Positions 8,730 to 15,943 of a stretch of 64,000 nucleotides of DNA are shown here, piece by piece. The translations under genes were made by a program, and so were the position numbers. The stretch lies in assembly GCF_013403875.1 (NCBI RefSeq), contig NZ_JACBNX010000021.1, forward strand, positions 1 through 64,000, read 5' to 3'. Within the stretch, counting starts at the first letter, position 1. The number at the start of each line of letters is the position of its first letter. This stretch comes from Burkholderia guangdongensis. Lineage in GTDB: Bacteria > Pseudomonadota > Gammaproteobacteria > Burkholderiales > Burkholderiaceae. The notes under the pieces are model-generated. The model saw only the letters and a program-made list of their open reading frames with translations, was not told the origin of the DNA and did not search any database.

Positions 8730-10820
8730 ATGCAATCGAGACGGACCTTCATGTGTGGATGCCTCGGCGCATTCGCGGCTTGCTCGCTGTTTCCGCGCGT
8801 GGCCAACGCGAAGCTGATCGACCTGCTTCCACCATCGGACCCGGTGGACGGCAAGACGTTTCGCGTAATTTGCGCGCACGACGTCCGCGACAATCTCCTG
8901 GCGACGTTCAATACATCCACGATGGTCGATCCGTATGCGATCGATACTGGTACGCTGACCTCGATCTTTTCCTGGCTGCAAGCCAACAACTACCACACCA
9001 TCACCGTCAAGCAGATCGAGGAAGCGCGGCACGGCGGCCGGCCGCTGCCGCCCCGCGCCGTGCTGCTCACGTTCGACGACGGTTTCCGCAGCCACTACAC
9101 GAAAGTGCTGCCGCTGCTGCAGCGCTTCAAGTATCCGGCGGTGATGGGCATCGTCACCAAATGGATCGACACCCCCGACAACGAGCCGATCCAGATCAGC
9201 GACAAGGTCCAGGTGCCGCGCGACGCCTTCATGTCATGGGACGAAGTGCAGAAGGTCGGTTCGTCGGATCTGGTCGAACTCGCCTGTCACACGCACGATC
9301 TGCATCATGGCGCGATCGCCAACCCACAGGGCAACGAGTTACCCGCGACCACGTCGCATCTGTATCTGGAGGATCAGAAGCGCTACGAAACCGACGAGGA
9401 ATTCGACGCGCGAGTGCGCAACGATCTGCAGACCTGCATGCGAAAAGTTCATGACCGGACCGGGGTGACCATTCGCTCGATGGTCTGGCCGTACGGCGCG
9501 GAAAACCATCCTGTGCGCAAGGTGGCCACGTCGCTCGGCATGGATATCCAGTTCAGTCTCGATGCCGGCCCGAATACACCGGACGTGCCGCTCGACCGTC
9601 TGCGCCGCATTCTGATGATGTACGACACGGATGTCGGCGACTTCGAGCGCTCGATACGCGAGCCCGCGACCAACCGCGGCGACGTCGACGTCGTCGAGCG
9701 CGTCGTGCAGGTCGATCTCGATCAGGTCTATGACCCGAACCCGGCGCAGCAGGAAAAGAATCTCGGCGTGCTCGTCGAGCGCATCTACGAGATGAAACCG
9801 AAGTCGGTCTATCTGCAGGCGTTCGCCGATCCGAAGGGGACGGGCGTCGCGGAGTCGGTCTATTTTCCGAACCGGCATCTGCCGATGCGGGCCGATCTCT
9901 TCTCGCGCGCCGCATGGCAGCTCAATACGCGCTCCAATGTTCAGGTCTACGCATGGATGCCGGTGCTCGCGTTCCGTCCGCCGCCGGAAAAGCTGCATGG
10001 TCTCGAGACCGTCAGCGCATACGGCGGCGCGCCACCGCGTGAGAACCAGACGCGCGGCTTTCGCCTGAGCCCGTTCGATCCGAACGCCAGGCTGATGATC
10101 GAGCAGATCTACGAGGACATGAGCAAATACGCGTCGTTCAGCGGCATCCTGTTCAGTGACGACGCGGTGCTCGACGACTACGAGGACGCGAGCAGGCACG
10201 CGCTGCAGGCGTATGCGCAATGGGGGCTGCCGCGCGACATCGGGCAGATTCGCGCGAAGCCCGACCTGATGGAGCGCTGGACCCGGCAGAAGACGCGCTA
10301 TCTGCTGGACCTGACGCGGCAACTGGAGCAGATCGTCCTCGCGAACCAGAACGCGGGGGACGTGCTGACCGCGCGCAACATCTTCGCTCAGCCGGTGCTG
10401 AACCCCGAATCCGAAGCCTGGTATGCGCAGAACTACGACGACTTCCTCAATACCTACAACTTCGTCGCGTTGATGGCGATGCCTTACATGGAGCAGGCGT
10501 CGAATCCGGACCGCTGGCTGGACCAGCTCGTCGACATCGTGTCGAAGAAACAGCGCGGCTTCTCGAAGACCGTGTTCGAACTGCAGTCCTACGACTGGCA
10601 TGCGCGCAAGGAAATTCCCGCCGGCACGCTGCTGGCGCAGATGCGGCAGCTACGCCGCCGGGGTGCGGTGAATTTCGGCTACTACCCGGACAACTTCCTG
10701 CACGACCAGCCGGATCTCGAAGCGATGCGGGACGTCATGTCGCTCAAGTCCCGTCTCGACCGGACATCGATCAACGCGCTGATGCAACCGCAGCAGCACA
10801 AAGGAACGACGGCACAATGA
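8730..10820 (+). CDS. pgaB: PgaB-like PNAG N-deacetylase / glycoside hydrolase
   Basis: Periplasmic two-domain enzyme that partially deacetylates PNAG for export. The N-terminal NodB-type CE4 domain (about residues 40-300) shows LLTFDDGFRSHY with the catalytic and metal Asp pair, ACHTHDLHHG with the metal His residues, and MVWPYGAENH. The C-terminal region (about 320-690) corresponds to the GH153-type domain of E. coli PgaB. At 696 residues the length is normal. The start at 8730 has GGGAGG 5' of it, and an in-frame extension overlaps pgaA. The signal peptide is unusual: MQSRRTFMCGCLG carries a twin-arginine motif (S-R-R-T-F-M) and a VANA cleavage site, whereas E. coli PgaB is a lipoprotein. 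Confidence 0.95.
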   Translation: MQSRRTFMCGCLGAFAACSLFPRVANAKLIDLLPPSDPVDGKTFRVICAHDVRDNLLATFNTSTMVDPYAIDTGTLTSIFSWLQANNYHTITVKQIEEARHGGRPLPPRAVLLTFDDGFRSHYTKVLPLLQRFKYPAVMGIVTKWIDTPDNEPIQISDKVQVPRDAFMSWDEVQKVGSSDLVELACHTHDLHHGAIANPQGNELPATTSHLYLEDQKRYETDEEFDARVRNDLQTCMRKVHDRTGVTIRSMVWPYGAENHPVRKVATSLGMDIQFSLDAGPNTPDVPLDRLRRILMMYDTDVGDFERSIREPATNRGDVDVVERVVQVDLDQVYDPNPAQQEKNLGVLVERIYEMKPKSVYLQAFADPKGTGVAESVYFPNRHLPMRADLFSRAAWQLNTRSNVQVYAWMPVLAFRPPPEKLHGLETVSAYGGAPPRENQTRGFRLSPFDPNARLMIEQIYEDMSKYASFSGILFSDDAVLDDYEDASRHALQAYAQWGLPRDIGQIRAKPDLMERWTRQKTRYLLDLTRQLEQIVLANQNAGDVLTARNIFAQPVLNPESEAWYAQNYDDFLNTYNFVALMAMPYMEQASNPDRWLDQLVDIVSKKQRGFSKTVFELQSYDWHARKEIPAGTLLAQMRQLRRRGAVNFGYYPDNFLHDQPDLEAMRDVMSLKSRLDRTSINALMQPQQHKGTTAQ

Positions 10821-12094
10821 CGACCCACGCGCACGACTTCATTCAGCATCTGCAGAACTTCGTTTTCTACTATCCGTTCTTCATGTCGTACCTGTGGATG
10901 ATAGGCGGCGTCGTTCACTTCTTCCTGCTCGAAGAGGGCCGCGTGCTGTCGAAGGAAACGATCGCATCGAGCGGGATGCCGAAGGTGTCGATCGTCGTGC
11001 CCTGCTTCAATGAAGGCGCGAATGCACGCAGCGTGATCGGGCACCTGAGCCGGATGGACTATCCGAACTACGACATCATCGCGGTCAACGACGGCAGCAA
11101 GGACGGCACCGGCGACATCCTGAACGAGCTGACCGCCGCCATCCCGAGGCTCCTCGTGATTCATCACGCGCAAAACGAAGGCAAGGCGGTGGGTCTCACG
11201 ACCGCGGCGGCCGTCTCGAACGCGGAGTATCTGGTTTGCATCGACGGCGACTCGCTGCTCGCGCACGATGCGATCGAATGGATGCTCGAGCACTTCATCG
11301 CCGACCCCGGCGTCGGCGCGGTGACCGGCAACCCCCGCATCCGCACGCGCACGTCGCTGCTCGGCCGCATGCAGGTCGGCGAATTTTCGTCGATCGTCGG
11401 GCTGATCAAGCGCACGCAACAGGTGTACGGCCGCATCTTCACGGTGTCCGGCGTCGTCACGATGTTCCGCAAGACCGCGCTCGCCGACGTCGGCTTCTGG
11501 AGTTCGGACATGCTGACCGAGGACATCGACATCAGCTGGAAGCTGCAGTGCCGCGACTGGCGCGTCGTGTACGAACCGCATGCGCTGAGCTGGATCCTGA
11601 TGCCGGAAACGATCAAGGGGCTCTACCGCCAGCGGCTGCGCTGGGCCAAGGGCGGCATTCAGGTGCTGCTCAAATACTCGCGCACCATCGCGACACCGAC
11701 GCGGATGATGATGTGGCCGCTCTTCGCGGAGTATCTGATCGGCATCGCGTGGGCCTATTCGATGTCGTTCATTCTGCTGCTGTCGTTCATCAATCTCTTC
11801 TATCCGCTGCCGCCGGAATGGCACGTGTCGGTCGTCCCGCACTGGCACGGCATGCTGCTGGTGGCGACCTGCGTGCTGCAGTTGATCGTCGGCTGCATGA
11901 TCGATCGACGTTACGACGAAGAACTCCTGATGTACTTCCTGGACACCGTCTGGTATCCGGTCGCTTTCTGGTTGATCAACATGATCACCACCGTCGTCGC
12001 CCTCCCCGCCGTCGTGCTGCGGGGCCGCGGCAAACGCGCCATCTGGGTCAGTCCCGACCGAGGAATTCAACATGAAGAACGCGCCGATTATTGA
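10817..12094 (+). CDS. pgaC: PgaC PNAG synthase, family 2 glycosyltransferase
   Basis: Inner-membrane processive synthase using UDP-GlcNAc to make beta-1,6-GlcNAc polymer, active with PgaD. The 425-residue protein has an N-terminal membrane helix (about residues 15-38), a GT2 catalytic domain (about 55-290) and three or so C-terminal helices from about 295. Catalytic signatures are VPCFNEG, AVNDGSKDGTGD, CIDGDS, MLTEDIDISW and the QRLRW motif, the last typical of processive GT2 enzymes. The ATG at 10817 overlaps the pgaB stop by 4 bp (ATGA), indicating translational coupling. In E. coli the PgaCD complex is allosterically activated by c-di-GMP; the same is likely here but not visible in sequence. 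Confidence 0.95.
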   Translation: MTTHAHDFIQHLQNFVFYYPFFMSYLWMIGGVVHFFLLEEGRVLSKETIASSGMPKVSIVVPCFNEGANARSVIGHLSRMDYPNYDIIAVNDGSKDGTGDILNELTAAIPRLLVIHHAQNEGKAVGLTTAAAVSNAEYLVCIDGDSLLAHDAIEWMLEHFIADPGVGAVTGNPRIRTRTSLLGRMQVGEFSSIVGLIKRTQQVYGRIFTVSGVVTMFRKTALADVGFWSSDMLTEDIDISWKLQCRDWRVVYEPHALSWILMPETIKGLYRQRLRWAKGGIQVLLKYSRTIATPTRMMMWPLFAEYLIGIAWAYSMSFILLLSFINLFYPLPPEWHVSVVPHWHGMLLVATCVLQLIVGCMIDRRYDEELLMYFLDTVWYPVAFWLINMITTVVALPAVVLRGRGKRAIWVSPDRGIQHEERADY

Positions 12095-12623
12095 CCTCTC
12101 TCTCCGCTCCCCGGGCCAGATGATCGCCGAGCGCGGCGTCATCGCCGGATCCGCGCGGGTCTTCTGGTTTCGCCTCGCGCGGCCGGCGCTGGTCGGCGCG
12201 GTCTGGGCATCGATCTGCATCTATACGTACCGCTATCTGCTGCCGTTCAACGAGGCGGAGATGCCGATCGAGCAACTGGTGTTTTATGTGACGTGCATCG
12301 CGATCATCGCCTGCGCGCTCGTCACCTGGCTGATCGCGGCCCGCGTCGTGCATCCGTTCGCGTACCGGTGGCGCGTGTCGAAGATGCTGCGGCGCTCGGC
12401 CAGCCTGAAGGGAAGGCCGGGGCCGGCGGCCGCGCTGATGAAATCCGCGCGGCCCGACGGGAAGCCGGCATCGCGCATCCTGATTGCGTCGCACGACGCG
12501 AACGGATTGATTTCCGCGATCAGATGGGCCACGCGCGCCGCGCCGCGAACGAGCGAATGGGTGACCGAAGAATCGGGCCGGGCCGTCTGGCACGGTGTCG
12601 GCGCGCCGCGCCGCCACACTTGA
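12072..12623 (+). CDS. pgaD: PgaD PNAG synthase accessory membrane protein
   Basis: Small inner-membrane partner of PgaC needed for synthase activity and c-di-GMP response in E. coli. Two membrane helices are visible (about residues 38-58, LVGAVWASICIYTYRYLLPF, and 70-92, FYVTCIAIIACALVTWLIAA). The gene overlaps the 3' end of pgaC by 23 bp. At 183 residues it is longer than the E. coli protein (about 137), because of a basic, Ala/Arg-rich cytoplasmic tail after residue 120. PgaD proteins diverge fast, so the name rests on position, size and two-helix topology. Confidence 0.83.
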   Translation: MKNAPIIDLSLRSPGQMIAERGVIAGSARVFWFRLARPALVGAVWASICIYTYRYLLPFNEAEMPIEQLVFYVTCIAIIACALVTWLIAARVVHPFAYRWRVSKMLRRSASLKGRPGPAAALMKSARPDGKPASRILIASHDANGLISAIRWATRAAPRTSEWVTEESGRAVWHGVGAPRRHT

Positions 12624-12635
12624 CGGAGGTGACAT

Positions 12636-14459
12636 ATGTGCGGAATCGTCGGAGCAAGCGGCTGGAGCAATCAGGTGCCGCAACTGGTCAACGCACTGAG
12701 CAGGCTGGAGTATCGCGGCTACGACTCGTGCGGGATTGCGCTGCAAAGCGGCGGGCGCATTCGCAGCGAGCGCACGTTGCAGCGCGTGACGGACCTGCAG
12801 CAACGCGTGATGACGCTGGGGCTCGAAGGGAAAACCTGCATCGCCCATACGCGCTGGGCCACGCACGGTGCGCCGTCCGAAACGAACGCGCACCCGATCA
12901 TGTCGGGCGACACGATTGCGGTCGTGCACAACGGCATCATCGAAAACCACGAGGCCCTCAAATCCGAGCTGCGGCAGCGAGGCTACGCTTTTCGCGGCGA
13001 GACCGATACGGAAGTGATCGCGCATCTGATTCACAGCGAGTATCGCGACGATCTGTTCGACGCCGTCATTCGCGCCGTCAAACGCCTGCGCGGCGCCTAT
13101 GCGATCGCGGTGCTGAGCGCGCGCGAGCCGCAGCGCCTCGCGGCCGCGCGCGCCGGCTCGCCGCTCGTGATCGGCATCGGCCCGCAGCAGAACTACCTCG
13201 CGTCCGACTGCGCGGCGCTCGGCGATCTGACCGAACGCTTCATCTACCTCGAGGACGGCGACGTCGCATTGATCACGCCGGAGCGCATCCGGATCGTCGA
13301 TGCGGCCGGGCGCGAAGCGAAGCGCCCGCTGTGCCGGGTCGAGGCGCGCGATAGCGATGCGGGCCTCGGGCCATTCCAGCACTTCATGCAGAAGGAGATC
13401 TTCGAGCAGCCGAAGGCGATCGAGAACACGCTTGCCGGCATCGACGCGATCTCCCCCGCTCTGTTCGGCCCGCGCAGCGAAGCGCGCACGATGCTGTCGA
13501 GCGCGAAAAGCGTGCTGCTGCTCGGCTGCGGCACCAGCTATTACGCGGGGCTCACCGCGAAATACTGGCTCGAAAGCATCGCGGGCGTGCCGGCCCAGGT
13601 CGAGATCGCGAGCGAATACCGCTATCGGGAATCCGTGCCCGACCCGCGCACGCTCGTCGTCGGCATTTCGCAATCGGGCGAAACCGCCGATACGATCGGC
13701 GCGATCGAGCACGCGCGCGGCATGGGCCAGGATCGGTCGATGGCGATCTGCAACGTCGCGACGAGCACGATCGCGCGCAATGCGCCGCTTCGCTTCCTGA
13801 CGCAGGCGGGCATCGAACTGGGCGTCGCATCGACCAAGGCATTCACGACGCAACTGGTCGCGCTGTATCTGCTGACGGTGACGCTCGCGCAGTTGCGCGG
13901 CAGGCTCGATGCCGCGCGCGCGGCGGCATGCCTGCGGCAATTGCGCGAGCTGCCGGCGCGCATCGGCAACGCGCTGGCGCTGGAGACCCAGATCATGGGC
14001 TGGGCCGACGATTTCACGCGAATGGAGAATGCGCTGTTCCTCGGGCGCGGCATTCATTTTCCGATCGCGATGGAAGGCGCGCTGAAGCTCAAGGAGGTGT
14101 CGTACATCCATGCGGAAGGCTACCCGGCCGGCGAACTGAAGCACGGCCCGCTCGCGCTCGTCACGAGCGCGATGCCGGTCGTCACGATCGCGCCGGACGA
14201 TCGCCTGTTCCAGAAGCTGAAGTCCAACATGGCCGAAGTGCGCGCACGCGGCGGGCGGCTCTACGTGCTCGCGGGCCACCATCTCGAGATCGACGCCGAC
14301 CACGACGCGCGCCTGATTCGCCTGAGCGAACCGGGCGACGCGCTGTCGCCGGTCATGCACGTGGTGCCGCTGCAACTGCTCGCTTATCACGTCGGCTGCG
14401 CGCGCGGCGCCGACGTCGACAAGCCACGCAATCTCGCGAAATCGGTGACCGTCGAATGA
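12636..14459 (+). CDS. glmS: Glutamine-fructose-6-phosphate aminotransferase (isomerising)
   Basis: Cytosolic enzyme making glucosamine-6-phosphate from fructose-6-phosphate and glutamine, the committed step towards UDP-GlcNAc, which PgaC polymerises. The 607-residue protein starts MCGIVGASGW with the processed N-terminal Cys nucleophile of the glutaminase domain (about 1-240), has the RWATHGAPSETNAHP block, and carries two SIS sugar-isomerase domains (about 285-425 and 455-600; LLGCGTSYYAG, ISQSGETADT) and the canonical KSVTVE C-terminus. It lies 12 bp after pgaD with a GGAGG Shine-Dalgarno. Placement inside the pga operon suggests a dedicated precursor-boosting copy in addition to a housekeeping glmS (inference). 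No glmS ribozyme leader is possible in the 12-bp gap. Confidence 0.96.
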   Translation: MCGIVGASGWSNQVPQLVNALSRLEYRGYDSCGIALQSGGRIRSERTLQRVTDLQQRVMTLGLEGKTCIAHTRWATHGAPSETNAHPIMSGDTIAVVHNGIIENHEALKSELRQRGYAFRGETDTEVIAHLIHSEYRDDLFDAVIRAVKRLRGAYAIAVLSAREPQRLAAARAGSPLVIGIGPQQNYLASDCAALGDLTERFIYLEDGDVALITPERIRIVDAAGREAKRPLCRVEARDSDAGLGPFQHFMQKEIFEQPKAIENTLAGIDAISPALFGPRSEARTMLSSAKSVLLLGCGTSYYAGLTAKYWLESIAGVPAQVEIASEYRYRESVPDPRTLVVGISQSGETADTIGAIEHARGMGQDRSMAICNVATSTIARNAPLRFLTQAGIELGVASTKAFTTQLVALYLLTVTLAQLRGRLDAARAAACLRQLRELPARIGNALALETQIMGWADDFTRMENALFLGRGIHFPIAMEGALKLKEVSYIHAEGYPAGELKHGPLALVTSAMPVVTIAPDDRLFQKLKSNMAEVRARGGRLYVLAGHHLEIDADHDARLIRLSEPGDALSPVMHVVPLQLLAYHVGCARGADVDKPRNLAKSVTVE

Positions 14460-15823
14460 CGCGGCGGCCGATGCGCGCGGCGGACGGGGCCCGCGCGAGC
14501 GGACCGACGGCGGCCCGGTCCGTCGCGTGCGCGATCCGCGTCGCGTGCAGTACCGCGTGCTGCGTCGCGTGCTGTCTCGCCGTCGCGTCGAGCCTGGCCC
14601 CGCCGGCCGCGCACGCGGCCGCGACGACGTCGCACCAGGCCGTGCCCCGCCCCGCTTCCCGGCAAAGGGACACCGGAGACCCGCGACGCTTCATGCACGG
14701 CATCGGCGTGGCCGACGCCGGCAACGGCAAGCGATGGGTCTTCTTCAGCAGTTCGGGCCTCCCGCCGCGCGGCGCGTTGCCCGACGGCAACTGGCCGCAT
14801 GACGTCTACGTCGGCGAATGGTCGCCCGGCAGTGCGCACATCGCGCACATCCACACGTTCATCAGCCGGCCGGAAGCGCAGGAGCCGGTATCGATCGCGC
14901 AGAACGCGCACGGAGACATCTTCGTCACGTTCGAGGACGGCTGGAATGCGCCGCAGGAAGTCAGCCAGCGGTACGGCGTCTATCGCCGGAACCTGAAACC
15001 GGTCAAGCCCTATCCTCACGACGTCGAATCGGGCGGGCACTCGGGGCACGTCGCCGCGGTGGGCGATCGCTTCGTCGTCTTCTATTCCGCCGATTGGGTC
15101 GACGGTGGCGGGGTCGACAATCTCGGCACCGGCGGCGGCGTCTATCTGAAGACGTACGATGCCGCCGGGCGGGTGCTGAACCACGTCGACGTCGCGCCGC
15201 ACAGCCGCGAGTGGTGGCCGGTAGTTGCGGGCTCACCGCACAAGGCGCTGCTGGTCTGGCAGAAATACATCCCGGACAGCACGAACGCCACGCTCGACTA
15301 TGCGCTGTTCGATCCCGCGACGGCGAAGCTGGACAAGCTCGGCGAATTGAGCGAAGCCATTCAGTACTACGTCTACGCCGCCGCTTACGTGCCGTCGATC
15401 GACCGCTTCATCGTCGTCACCACGACGGCGAACGGCCGCGGCGCCGCGATGCTGATCGATCCGGACGGCCATCGCACGGCGATGCTGGATTGCCTGCCGG
15501 CCACGGTGCGGGAATCCAGCGTCGGCGTCGCGGGCGCCGACGTGTATGTGCCGACGCACGACGGGCGGCTGCTGGCGCTCGCGCTTTCGCCCGGGCAGAT
15601 CACCGTGCGCGGCGCGCAGCGCTCGCCGATTCCGTGGGGCACGACCGGCATCGCCGGCTTCCCCGCAAACGGCACGACGATGCATTTCGTGTCGTTGACG
15701 ACCGCGGGCGTACGGGAAGCCGATTTTGCCGATTCCGCCGATGCTGCCGATGCTGCCGATTCAGCCGCCATGCAGGAGACGGCGCTCGCCGATCCGGACG
15801 AACGATGTTCCAGCCGGCAATGA
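14456..15823 (+). CDS. Exported propeller-like protein encoded last in the pga operon
   Basis: Unrecognised 455-residue protein. After a basic, Cys-rich N-terminus comes a signal-like stretch (CLAVASSLAPPAAHAA, residues about 40-56). The mature part has repeating blade-like units (HGIGVADAGNGKRWVFFSS, SIAQNAHGDIFVTFEDGW, GVAGADVYVPTHDGRLLALA), consistent with a seven-bladed beta-propeller of sialidase or PQQ type. The C-terminus has a short Asp-Ala repeat (ADSADAADAADSA). The ATG at 14456 overlaps the glmS stop by 4 bp (ATGA), so it is translationally coupled to PNAG biosynthesis genes. It is not part of the canonical pgaABCD locus. Possible roles include binding or trimming the polymer in the periplasm or outside; nothing in the sequence proves an enzyme. 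Confidence 0.72.
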   Translation: MTRRPMRAADGARASGPTAARSVACAIRVACSTACCVACCLAVASSLAPPAAHAAATTSHQAVPRPASRQRDTGDPRRFMHGIGVADAGNGKRWVFFSSSGLPPRGALPDGNWPHDVYVGEWSPGSAHIAHIHTFISRPEAQEPVSIAQNAHGDIFVTFEDGWNAPQEVSQRYGVYRRNLKPVKPYPHDVESGGHSGHVAAVGDRFVVFYSADWVDGGGVDNLGTGGGVYLKTYDAAGRVLNHVDVAPHSREWWPVVAGSPHKALLVWQKYIPDSTNATLDYALFDPATAKLDKLGELSEAIQYYVYAAAYVPSIDRFIVVTTTANGRGAAMLIDPDGHRTAMLDCLPATVRESSVGVAGADVYVPTHDGRLLALALSPGQITVRGAQRSPIPWGTTGIAGFPANGTTMHFVSLTTAGVREADFADSADAADAADSAAMQETALADPDERCSSRQ

Positions 15824-15943
15824 CCCGGCGCTTGTGCGCCGCACCATGACCCGATGCAACCGGTTTGCCTGCTTGCGCGGAGGGTTGGGCGTATCATCAT
15901 CCGAACCCCGAGTGAACACCCAAGCGAACCCCCGAGGCAGCCG

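Noticed and set aside
12624..12635. glmS ribozyme leader
   Set aside because: Only 12 bp separate pgaD and glmS, far too short, and such ribozymes are mainly known from Gram-positive bacteria.
12048..14390. A 780-codon minus-strand open frame opposite glmS
   Set aside because: High GC leaves long antisense frames open. The product is His/Arg/Asp-rich without recognisable features, and glmS on the plus strand is unambiguous.
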